Below, one piece after another: positions 50,506 through 58,357 of a DNA stretch of 64,000 nucleotides (within the stretch, counting starts at the first letter, position 1; each line of letters opens with the position of its first letter). Origin of the DNA: Streptomyces sp. NBC_00377. GTDB taxonomy: Bacteria; Actinomycetota; Actinomycetes; Streptomycetales; Streptomycetaceae. The stretch spans positions 7,998,001 through 8,062,000 of the forward strand of contig NZ_CP107958.1 in NCBI RefSeq assembly GCF_036075115.1. The letters run 5' to 3'. The position numbers and the translations under genes are program-made. The notes under the pieces are model-generated. The model was not told the DNA's origin and did not search any database. It worked only from the letters and a program-made list of their open reading frames with translations.

Positions 50506-51906
50506 ATGGAATCGCAGGTGGGCGACGGCGGATCCGTGGACCTGGACGGCGCGCGGTTGGAGACGTTGGCTCCTGAACCGCTGCTGACCCGGGACTACGA
50601 GACCCGCCCCTCGCTCGTGTACGAGAGACTCAGGCAGCGCCACGGCGCCGTCGCGCCCGTCGACCTGCTGGGGGTGCCCGCCTGGCTGGTCCTGGGTTAC
50701 CGCGAGTCGCTCGAGGTGCTCCAGGACGACGCAGGGTGGCCCAAGGGGCTGGAGAACTGGCGGGCCCGCTCGGAGGGCAGGGTGCCGGCCGACTGGCCGC
50801 TCGGGCCGTCCCTCGAGGTCAACCATGTGCTGATCCAGGGCGGTCCCGGCTACCGTCCGTTGCGGACGGCCTGGGACGCGGCGCTCAAGCCGTTCCAGGA
50901 CCCGCGCCACCCGCAGGCCAAGAGGCTGAAGACGGCCGTCACCGCCTACGCCGACGAACTGATCAGCCTGGTGGGGCAGGCCGGCGGCACGGGCTGGGCG
51001 GATCTGTCCGCCCAGTTCGCCCGGCCGCTGCCCCTGATGGTGGCGAGCCATCTGCTGGGCTTCCCCGGGTCGCAGGGCGACGACGCGCTGATGGACATGT
51101 GGCGGGTACTGGACGCGGGTCCGGACGCGGAGCCCGCCCTGGAACGGCTGCTGGCGGCGCTGGCCGAACTGGCCGCGGGGAAGCTGGAGAAGCCGGGGGA
51201 GGACTTCCCCTCCTACCTGCTGGCCGCGCACCCGGACCTCTCGCTCGACCAGCTCGCCCGTGAACTGTTCATGCTGCTCGGCATGACCTCCGACCACGTC
51301 GGCATCCTGATCTCCAACACGGTGGTCGAGGTGATCTCGGGGGAGGGCGGAGTGCGGGCCAGCCTGTCCGCCGGGATGGTGAGGGAGAGCATGAACCGGG
51401 TGGTCATGCGCAAGCCGCCGCTGGTGAACTTCGTGCCGCGCTTCGCGGCCGCGGACACCCCGCTCGGGAACTACACCATCCGGGCGGGCGACCCGGTGTG
51501 GGTCTCCTCCGCGGCGGCGCACGCCGACCCGGTCTTCGCCGGCCACGCGGAGTCGGGGCCCACCGTCAGCAGCCGGGCGCACCTGGCCTGGGGCGCTGGC
51601 CGTCGCCAGTGCCCGGCGCGGGAGCTGGCGTCGACGGTCGCGGCGGTCGGGGTGGGCCGGCTGTTCGAGCGGTTCTCCCACCTTGAGCTGGCCCTGCCCG
51701 TCGACCAACTGCCGTGGCGCTCGTCGCCGTTCATGCGGGGCCTGCGCTCACTGCCCGTGCGCTACGAACTCGCCGCCATGCCGGAGCAGCCGGCCGCGCA
51801 GACCCCGGCCGAGGAACAGGCAGGGACCGCACTGCCCGATGCGGCGGTCCGGCAGCGCTCGTCGCTGTGGCGCTATCTGACGGGCCTGATAGGCGTCGGC
51901 CGCTGA
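50506..51906 (+). CDS. Atypical cytochrome P450, CYP157-like
   Basis: The 466-residue P450 fold has the haem-thiolate loop HLAWGAGRRQCPARELA (Cys near residue 369), which fits FxGxxxCxG loosely: Phe is Trp, and the trailing Gly is Ala. The K-helix motif EXXR is not intact; the aligned site reads ESMN in VRESMNRVVMRKPP. The I-helix AGxET/ oxygen-activation patch is replaced by LGMTSDHVGILISN. This combination is known from CYP157 members that accompany conservons in Streptomyces. ATG at 50506 is preferred (GGAGGG upstream). No ferredoxin gene is adjacent. Activity may be altered or lost; a binding or structural role is possible. Confidence 0.85.
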   Translation: MESQVGDGGSVDLDGARLETLAPEPLLTRDYETRPSLVYERLRQRHGAVAPVDLLGVPAWLVLGYRESLEVLQDDAGWPKGLENWRARSEGRVPADWPLGPSLEVNHVLIQGGPGYRPLRTAWDAALKPFQDPRHPQAKRLKTAVTAYADELISLVGQAGGTGWADLSAQFARPLPLMVASHLLGFPGSQGDDALMDMWRVLDAGPDAEPALERLLAALAELAAGKLEKPGEDFPSYLLAAHPDLSLDQLARELFMLLGMTSDHVGILISNTVVEVISGEGGVRASLSAGMVRESMNRVVMRKPPLVNFVPRFAAADTPLGNYTIRAGDPVWVSSAAAHADPVFAGHAESGPTVSSRAHLAWGAGRRQCPARELASTVAAVGVGRLFERFSHLELALPVDQLPWRSSPFMRGLRSLPVRYELAAMPEQPAAQTPAEEQAGTALPDAAVRQRSSLWRYLTGLIGVGR

Positions 51907-51952
51907 CCCGGGCGCCTGCCGCACGCGCGCCCGGGACCCGGGCGCGCCAGGA

Positions 51953-54427
51953 CTACGGCCGCAGGAAGACCCTGCCCAGTTCGATGCGCGCGATGTACGG
52001 GGCCCGGCCCGTCGCGTTGCGGAAGACCACGGGGCAGGCGCCCTCCCGCAGATCGACGGGGACGCCCAGCGTCCAGTAGTCGTGCCGGCTCCAGGTGTTC
52101 TTGAAAGTGACCCGCGTCGGTGCTCCGGAGCCGACGGTGACGTCCGCCATGCGCGACATGATGTCGGTGTTGTAGGCGTGGCCGTTGTCGCGTCGGTCGT
52201 CGTGCGCGTAGTGGACGACCAGCACGTAGCGGCCGGAGGCGGGCGCGTGCACCGTGAACTCGGCCGCGCTGTCGGGGCTGTTGCCGAGCTCCGCGACGCA
52301 GGAGCCCCCGGGGGCGTGGGGGGAGCCGACCAGCTCGGCCCCGCCGCTGAGGACGGCGGACGAGGCGTCGTAGGTGAGGACGTCGTCCGTCGAGCCCGCG
52401 CCCGAGACGTCGAGGGTCCGGACGGCGGCGTCCTCCGCGGTCACCGTGAGGCGGTTGTTGCCCGCCACCAGGTAGAGCCGCAGGGGCTCGTCCGGCGCGG
52501 CGGTCACCCGCCCGCCGTGCAGCGTCAGCCGAACGGCCGCCGAGGCCCGCGGCACCACCGTGAAGTAGCCGTCGCACGGGGCGTGGACGTCGAAGACGGC
52601 CCGGTCGCCCTCGCGCAGGACGAGGGCGCCCGTCCCCGCTCCGGCGGACGAGGAGTAGTCGTACGACGGACTGCCGGCGATGTCCGCGAGCGTCGCCTCG
52701 TAGGGCGTCGAGGGCACGCCGGTGCGTGCGGTGAGGTCGATGCGGTCGAGGGTGACCTCGGCGTCGTCCTGGGCGAGGGTCAGCACATGGGTGCCTGCCG
52801 CCAGCGCGACGGTGAGGTCCTTCTTGCCGCGGTGGGCCCGGTTCTGGGTGGAGGGGTAGGTCACCGTGACCGGGTCCGCGCCGTCGACGGACAGCTTCTG
52901 GGTGGCGGGGGCGCCGGACTCGTTGCCGTACAGGACCGCGAGGTCGTACGTCCCGCCCGCCGGGACCGTCACCGTGAAGTCGGCCCGGGCGGCGGCGGTG
53001 GCGAGGCAGACGTCGTTCGTGCCGGACGCCGCGTAGCCCTCGGCGTCGCCGACCGTGCTCCGGGTGCGGGCCTCGCCGCCGGTGATGGCCGCGTCCTCGG
53101 CGTTGTACGACGCGGACCAGGGGACGGACGGGGCGGACGGGGTGCCGGCGCCGCCCGGGGTGAGGACGACCCGGTACGCGGACATCCGGTGCCCCCCGCG
53201 GAGCGGCACGGTCACCGAACCGTCGTCCGCGACCTCCAGCGCCGTACGGGCGAGGACCCGCGGAGCGGCATGCGAGCCCTCGTAGCCCGACCAGGCTGCC
53301 TCGGCGACGGTCGCGGTGACCGTGTGGCCGAAGACGGTCAAGGGCACGCCCCGCACGACGACGTCCGTGTCACCGTCCGAGCCGCCGAGCAGCACCTGGA
53401 CCTGACGGCGCGAGGTGTCGAGGGAGGCGAGGCCCTGGAGGGTGCCGGCGGTGTGGGGCAGCGGCGGGGCGACCTCGACGGTGTCGCCGGTCAGTCCGGC
53501 ATACCAACGGAAGAACCACCAGCCGCCGTTGGGGATGTTGGTCCGCACCACGTTGCCGGCCAGGTTGCCGGCGGCGTCCCAGTAGGCCTGGTTGGCGTAC
53601 ACCTTGTTCCGCTCGAACATCGCCACCCACTGCACGAGCCGTCCCGGCACGGACAGATCAGGGCGGTTGGCGTACTCGTCGATGCTGACCCTCAGCGGTG
53701 CGATGCCCAGCCGGCGCTCGATGCCCCGGTAGTCGTCGAGGTGGGCCTGGAAGTCCCGCAGCGAGTCCGGGCTCAACTCGTGCCAGGTCACCACGTGGGG
53801 CAGTACGTCCTCCCGCTGGGCGAAGGCGAGGAAGTCGCTCATCAGGCGGGAGTGGTAACCCGTCTCGTTGGGGCCGGCGATCCTCGCCCCGGGGGCGAGG
53901 GCTCGGATGCGCCGGTACACGGTTCTCCAGTCCTCGAAGAACCGGTCCCGGTGGGTCTCGTACTCCGTCCGGTCGGGGACGCCGAGGTCGTACCAGATGC
54001 AGTCGGGCTCGTTGAACGGGATGTGGACGAAGCGGTCGCCGAGCGGGTGCGCCGCCACCTCCCGGACGATTCTGTCGATCCTGGTCAGGTAGTCGTCGAT
54101 GCCCGGGTTCTCGTACGGCCACCGCGCATAGACGTCCTGCATCATCACGTTGATCTCGCCGCCGCCGTTGCGGAAGAACGCCGGGGACACGGAGAGCGCG
54201 TCCCCGTTGGGGTGCTGGGCGCCGCCCTCCGGCTTCTGCGTGATGCTGGTGATCTTCAGCGGTGCGAGTGCGGCGTCGCTGGGGACCCCGTCGTCGCCGA
54301 TCCCGTACAGCGCGCCGTTGGCGCCCAGCAGCACCGGGCCCTCACAGACGCCGAGATCGACGACGAGGCGCTGCGGCGGGGCTGCGGGAGCTGCCGTCGA
54401 CGGCGATTTGTGACCGGTCACATCCAT
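51953..54427 (-). CDS. Glycoside hydrolase (clan A TIM barrel, GH39-like) with CBM35-like modules, no signal peptide
   Basis: An 824-residue protein. The first 320 residues form a clan-A TIM barrel: VHIPFNEPDCIWYD carries the acid/base NEP motif and LRVSIDEYANRP the nucleophile Glu. The rest is a beta-rich linker and at least two CBM35-like modules (EDAAITGGEARTRSTVGDAE with FTVTVPAGGTYDLAVLY; then SSAVLSGGAELVGS with FTVHAPASGRYVLVVHY). No secretion signal is visible, which is odd for a carbohydrate-active enzyme with binding modules. The start is set at ATG 54427 because a good promoter places the transcription start at that A. Confidence 0.78.
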   Translation of the reverse strand: MDVTGHKSPSTAAPAAPPQRLVVDLGVCEGPVLLGANGALYGIGDDGVPSDAALAPLKITSITQKPEGGAQHPNGDALSVSPAFFRNGGGEINVMMQDVYARWPYENPGIDDYLTRIDRIVREVAAHPLGDRFVHIPFNEPDCIWYDLGVPDRTEYETHRDRFFEDWRTVYRRIRALAPGARIAGPNETGYHSRLMSDFLAFAQREDVLPHVVTWHELSPDSLRDFQAHLDDYRGIERRLGIAPLRVSIDEYANRPDLSVPGRLVQWVAMFERNKVYANQAYWDAAGNLAGNVVRTNIPNGGWWFFRWYAGLTGDTVEVAPPLPHTAGTLQGLASLDTSRRQVQVLLGGSDGDTDVVVRGVPLTVFGHTVTATVAEAAWSGYEGSHAAPRVLARTALEVADDGSVTVPLRGGHRMSAYRVVLTPGGAGTPSAPSVPWSASYNAEDAAITGGEARTRSTVGDAEGYAASGTNDVCLATAAARADFTVTVPAGGTYDLAVLYGNESGAPATQKLSVDGADPVTVTYPSTQNRAHRGKKDLTVALAAGTHVLTLAQDDAEVTLDRIDLTARTGVPSTPYEATLADIAGSPSYDYSSSAGAGTGALVLREGDRAVFDVHAPCDGYFTVVPRASAAVRLTLHGGRVTAAPDEPLRLYLVAGNNRLTVTAEDAAVRTLDVSGAGSTDDVLTYDASSAVLSGGAELVGSPHAPGGSCVAELGNSPDSAAEFTVHAPASGRYVLVVHYAHDDRRDNGHAYNTDIMSRMADVTVGSGAPTRVTFKNTWSRHDYWTLGVPVDLREGACPVVFRNATGRAPYIARIELGRVFLRP

Positions 54428-54433
54428 GACGGG

Positions 54434-54462
54434 ATTCTGATCGTTCACACAGAGACCGTCAA
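54434..54462 (-). promoter_or_regulatory. Promoter of the glycoside hydrolase gene (leaderless)
   Basis: On the minus strand TTGACG (54462-54457) and CAGAAT (54439-54434) are spaced 17 bases, close to the major-sigma consensus. The expected start point 7 bases past the -10 is the A of ATG 54427, so the mRNA should be leaderless. No Shine-Dalgarno sequence is present. An in-frame GTG at 54448 lies inside the spacer and is excluded as a start. Confidence 0.7.
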
Positions 54463-54541
54463 GAGGCCCCGACGAGCGGCGGGGGAGGGCAGGGACGGCA
54501 GCCCCGACGCCGCCGCCACCGCCGCGGACGGCGCTCGCGGG

Positions 54542-55444
54542 TCACCGCCTCCCGGTGAGAAGGCGCCGCGGGTTGGTCACGCGGAAGGCGTGCGCCGCGG
54601 CTTCGCCCAGCCCGAAACCGGCTTGCTCCGGCGGCCCCGCGTAGGGCCGGTCGGTGCCCAGCACGACGGCGCCGGCGCCCAGCGCGCCGACGACCGCGCC
54701 GACGGCACCGCCACCGTACGAGGACGTCTCGACGAACACATCCCGGTCGGCCGCCTCCTGCCCCCCGCCGCGCGCGGCGAGGCGTTCCCCGTGCAAGGGC
54801 GCGAGTCCGGCCAGCAGCGCGAAGCACACCCGCAGCCGTGGATGGCGGGGCCGGCCGAAGGCCCGGAAGGCGAACCAGGCGGAGTGCATCTGCTGGACGT
54901 ACGGAACCAGCGCGGGCCACCAGCCGGGCACCTCGGCCCCGCCGGCCGCCGCCGGCCCCGGGTGGACGAACAGCGGCAGACCGCGCTCCTCGAGCAGTTC
55001 CAGCAGGGGGGCACAGCGCGCGTAACCGTCCGCGTCGGCAAGGGCGTTCGCCGGGAGCTGGAGGCCGACGAACCCCTGGTCGAGGTCGTCGGCCAGCGCC
55101 CCTGCGTCGATCTCCCGCACACAGGCGGCGGCCCAGGCGCCGAACGGCTCGGGAAGTGCGGCCGCCCCCTCGTGGTAGGCGTCGAGCAGGGGCCGCGCCT
55201 CGGCCGCGGGCAGCCATTCCACCCCGATCGGGGCGGACAGCGACACGAGCGCCCGGCCAAGCCCGTCGGCCGCGGCGAGTTCCGTGCGCCGGGCCACGTC
55301 GTGGTCGGCGAGCGGAACCTCGTAGGGCGGCTCACCGTCCAGGAAGAGCGTCCAGCCGTCCAGGTACGGCGGCTCACGACGCGACCGCAGGGCCGCCACC
55401 AGCGACGGTGTCCACAGATGCTGGTGCACGTCGACCTCGGTCAT
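54542..55444 (-). CDS. Amidohydrolase-family protein
   Basis: The 300-residue TIM-barrel amidohydrolase (amidohydrolase-2/TIM-barrel fold type) starts with metal ligands in VDVHQHLW (residues 4-11), has QLPANALADADGYA, the metal His in LPLFVHPGPAAAG (about 160), the DVFVETSSYGGGA segment (about 239-251) and a late catalytic Asp in VVLGTDRPYAGP (about 262-273). It ends RVTNPRRLLTGRR, equivalent to the usual GNAxRLL. It hydrolyses or decarboxylates a small molecule of unknown identity. It has its own start near 55444 and is followed by the glycoside hydrolase gene. Confidence 0.83.
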   Translation of the reverse strand: MTEVDVHQHLWTPSLVAALRSRREPPYLDGWTLFLDGEPPYEVPLADHDVARRTELAAADGLGRALVSLSAPIGVEWLPAAEARPLLDAYHEGAAALPEPFGAWAAACVREIDAGALADDLDQGFVGLQLPANALADADGYARCAPLLELLEERGLPLFVHPGPAAAGGAEVPGWWPALVPYVQQMHSAWFAFRAFGRPRHPRLRVCFALLAGLAPLHGERLAARGGGQEAADRDVFVETSSYGGGAVGAVVGALGAGAVVLGTDRPYAGPPEQAGFGLGEAAAHAFRVTNPRRLLTGRR

Positions 55445-55477
55445 GACGCTCCTCGCCTTCCGGGACGGCCGCTTCCG

Positions 55478-55726
55478 TCACCCGGTGTGCAGGGTGCTCC
55501 GCGTGTCGTCGCACCCCGGACGGGGCGGCTCACCGCCCGCCACGCCCACCCGCGCAGGGCGGTCGTAGTCCGGCCGGGGCACGAACGTGCGGAGCGCCCG
55601 GTGCGGGAGCACGTGCGACTGTTCCCGCACCGCACCGTCCTCGACAACATAGCCGCCGTCCCGCGACGCGTCCTTCCCACCCCCGCCGGACGCCTTGGTG
55701 ACACCGTGCGCGGCGGCCGTGGGCAC
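55478..55726 (-). CDS. Small hypothetical protein (82 aa)
   Basis: This frame shows the high G/C third-position bias of real local genes, with a protein-like centre (YVVEDGAVREQSHVLPHRAL, then FVPRPDYDRPARVGVAGGEP). No family is recognised. It starts at GTG 55726 with no good ribosome binding site. It fills the gap between the DinB-like gene and the amidohydrolase on the same strand, so it could be the middle gene of a three-gene transcript. Treated as real but uncertain. Confidence 0.5.
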   Translation of the reverse strand: MPTAAAHGVTKASGGGGKDASRDGGYVVEDGAVREQSHVLPHRALRTFVPRPDYDRPARVGVAGGEPPRPGCDDTRSTLHTG

Positions 55727-55771
55727 GCCGGTGTCCGTCGAAACGGTGCGCGCCCCGGCCGCTCGGGGCGG

Positions 55772-56326
55772 TCAGCCCATGCTCTTCGCGCCGTCCAGGG
55801 ACTCGCGGAGGATGTCGGCGTGACCGGCGTGCTGGGCCGTCTCGGCGACGATGTGCAGCAGGACCCGGCGGGCCGACCACTGCATACCCTGCTCGAACCA
55901 CGGGGCCGAGGGCAGCGGGTGCGCCAGGTCCAGATCGGGCAGGGACACGACCAGTTCGTCCGTACGGCTCGCCACCTCGTCGTACTGCTTCAGCACCCCC
56001 GCCAGCGTCTCACCGGGCAGCATCCGGAACTCGTCGGCCCGGCGCGCCCAGTCCTCCTCCGTCATGTTGTCGAAGTCGCCCATCGCCGACGGACCGTCCA
56101 CGATGAACGCCGCCCAGTTCCGCTCCACCGCGGACACGTGCTTGATCAGGCCGCCGAGACACAGCTCGCCCGCGGTCGTCCGCAGCCCGGCCTGCTCGTC
56201 GGTGAGGTCGCGGGTGGTGAAGCGCAGGAAGTGCCGCTGCTTGGCGAGCGCCTCCAGCAGATCGGCACGCTCGCCGCCGACGGCGGGTACTGCTGCGGTC
56301 TCGTCGAGGGTGGTGGGCTTGCTCAT
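55772..56326 (-). CDS. DinB/DUF664-family protein
   Basis: A 184-residue four-helix DinB-like protein. LLEALAKQRHFLRFTTRDLT (first helix), GLIKHVSAVERNWAAFIVDG (second helix with a His ligand), DEFRMLPGETLAGVLKQYDE (third) and RRVLLHIVAETAQHAGHADI (fourth, His pair) give the usual three-histidine metal-site layout. DinB-like proteins include mycothiol- or bacillithiol-dependent transferases, and thiol conjugation is a plausible role in an actinobacterium. It precedes, on the same strand, the small hypothetical and amidohydrolase genes. Confidence 0.85.
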   Translation of the reverse strand: MSKPTTLDETAAVPAVGGERADLLEALAKQRHFLRFTTRDLTDEQAGLRTTAGELCLGGLIKHVSAVERNWAAFIVDGPSAMGDFDNMTEEDWARRADEFRMLPGETLAGVLKQYDEVASRTDELVVSLPDLDLAHPLPSAPWFEQGMQWSARRVLLHIVAETAQHAGHADILRESLDGAKSMG

Positions 56327-56413
56327 CGTCGCCTGCTTCCGTGAGTACTGTTCCGCTGTCGAGTACCACGTTAGGAGCGATAGAGGTCAGATCCTGTCCT
56401 AAAGGGCCGGGTC

Positions 56414-58357
56414 TCACGGAGAAGTGGGCACCGCTTCGGCTTGCCCCGCCGCTTCCCGCTCCACCGTGCTCTCCGCCTGCCCCGCCACCTCCGCGGTCGT
56501 TCCCCAGGCCGCCGCGCACAGTGCCCGGTCGACCGCGCCGGTGTAGACGGCGGCGGCCAGCCAGGCGCGTGCGAAGCGGCCCGTGTCCGCGGGGAGCAGC
56601 CGGCCGAAGGCGTCGCGGGAGCGGTCCGCCGCCGCTGCCCGCAGTTCGTCGAGCAGGTCGGCCGCGGTGGCGAGACCGACGCTCCGCAGCCGCCCGCCGT
56701 CACCCGCCCCGCTGTCCGGGAACCCCAGCACCGGGCGGCCCCCGGACACGGCCTGGTGCACGCGGCGGCTCAGAAGGTGCAGCGGAGCCTCGTCCGCCGG
56801 GGGAGCGGCGGTGGCGGGCGCGGCCGGCGCCGTGGGGAGGTCCGCGTGCTGGAGGCGGTCCAGCCCCAGGTCCAGCCGGGCACCGGCCCGGGAGGGGTGT
56901 TCGGCGGCGAGCAGCAGGGCACAGGGAAACGGCCCCGGGCTGAGGCGCGCGACGACCCGCAGCCGGCGCCCGCCGGCGGCGGCCAGCAGACGGAGGTTGT
57001 CGCGGTAGGGGAGCGCGGGGTCGTCGTGCGCCGTGCCGAGCCGGACGGTGAGACCGTCGCAGTCGGCCAGCAGGCGCTCGCCCGTCGCCTCGCGGACCGT
57101 GCCCGCCAGGGTGACGTGCAGGAAGAGCAGGTCGTGGCCGCCGTTCAGGACGCGCGCGACCTGCTCCGCGACCGGCGCCGCCCACAGCCGGCTCAGCGGG
57201 TCGGCGCTCCAGTCGGCACCCGACGCGCGTACCGCCCGCACACCCGCCCCCGCGCCGAGCCGGCCGGTCGGAGACACGGTCGCGCCGGAGACGGCGAGCC
57301 CCGCGCGCGACAGCTCACGGTGGGTCAGGGAGGTGTCGCCGATCCGTACGGCCCGGTCGGCGGCGCCGACCGCCCGGCCGGGTCCGCCCGGGGCCACGTC
57401 GGAGACCGTGTAGAGGCGGCCGTCGGCGTCGGCGGTCCAGGTGACGGCGCCCGCGTACCCGGTCGTCGTCAGGACGGGCTCGGAGAAGAGGCCGTACAGC
57501 CGCAGCGAGCCGTCCGGGGTGTACGGCTGACGCACGGTGCCGCGAAGTCCGGCCAGATCGGTGCCGGTCGCGAACGGCAGACGGTGCGCCATACCGAGGA
57601 CCGTGCGCAGGGCGTCGACCAGGTCGGACAGCCGGTGGGCGGGATCTGCGGAACGGGCCGCGCGTACCCCGTTGACCACGGAGACGGCGGAGGCGGCGAC
57701 CCGGGGGAGACCGGCGAGGCGCGCGGTGTGCGCGGCGCGCAGAAGCGCCGCCTGGTGCACGGCGCCGGCTCCGTCCGCACCGGCCTCGAGCACGGCGGCC
57801 GACGCGTCGAACACGGCCCCCGCGGCTACGAGTTGAGCCGCAGTGGCGGCTTCGGTGCCTACGGGTCGAGCCGGTGCGGCGGCTTCGGTGGCGCCAGGCG
57901 GCGGGCATCCTTCCGCGTCCCCTGGTCGTGCCGGACCCGCCCGTCCAGTCGGCGTCGCCGACCCCGCCGGCCCTCCCTCCACTTCTTCTTCTGCCTTGCC
58001 CGCCTTGCCTGTTCGCTCTTGCCGTGCGGGTCGGGGCGCGGGTGCGGGCAGGGCGTCGGGAGCGTCGTCGGCCACCGGCGCGGCCGAGGCCGCGGCCGCG
58101 CGGTGCAGACAGTCGGGAGCGAGCAGACAACCGCAACGGATCGCGTCCGCACGGGTCACCGAGCCTCCGGGCGCGTGCAGTTCGAGGTCGGTGTCGTCAT
58201 CCACGGCGATCCGTACGGTGTCGCCCTCGCGGACCACCGGACGGGCCGTCAGCTTGGCGACACCCGCGTCCAGCCGCTTGCGCAGCCGGGGCGAGAGCGC
58301 CTCGACGAGTTCGGCGGTGACGGACGGGGCGACCGGAGGCAACAGGTCCGGGCTCAT
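56414..58357 (-). CDS. SWIM zinc-finger domain protein of the MoxR operon
   Basis: The 647-residue protein has a SWIM finger near the N-terminus: DAIRCGCLLAPDCLHRAAAA, with the CxCx5CxH zinc ligands at about residues 74-84. A long Ala/Pro/Gly-rich linker follows (about 95-165), then a large C-terminal region without other recognised motifs (LYGLFSEPVLTTTGYAGAVT is one conserved-looking block). Its start overlaps the stop of the VWA fusion gene by ATGA, and it is the last gene of the operon. SWIM fingers bind DNA, RNA or proteins. It probably recruits the ATPase system to its target. Confidence 0.82.
   Translation of the reverse strand: MSPDLLPPVAPSVTAELVEALSPRLRKRLDAGVAKLTARPVVREGDTVRIAVDDDTDLELHAPGGSVTRADAIRCGCLLAPDCLHRAAAASAAPVADDAPDALPAPAPRPARQERTGKAGKAEEEVEGGPAGSATPTGRAGPARPGDAEGCPPPGATEAAAPARPVGTEAATAAQLVAAGAVFDASAAVLEAGADGAGAVHQAALLRAAHTARLAGLPRVAASAVSVVNGVRAARSADPAHRLSDLVDALRTVLGMAHRLPFATGTDLAGLRGTVRQPYTPDGSLRLYGLFSEPVLTTTGYAGAVTWTADADGRLYTVSDVAPGGPGRAVGAADRAVRIGDTSLTHRELSRAGLAVSGATVSPTGRLGAGAGVRAVRASGADWSADPLSRLWAAPVAEQVARVLNGGHDLLFLHVTLAGTVREATGERLLADCDGLTVRLGTAHDDPALPYRDNLRLLAAAGGRRLRVVARLSPGPFPCALLLAAEHPSRAGARLDLGLDRLQHADLPTAPAAPATAAPPADEAPLHLLSRRVHQAVSGGRPVLGFPDSGAGDGGRLRSVGLATAADLLDELRAAAADRSRDAFGRLLPADTGRFARAWLAAAVYTGAVDRALCAAAWGTTAEVAGQAESTVEREAAGQAEAVPTSP

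Noticed and set aside
52082..56344. A 4.2-kb open frame on the + strand
   Set aside because: It lies opposite the glycoside hydrolase, amidohydrolase and DinB-like genes, and its translation is Gly/Arg/Val-rich shadow sequence.
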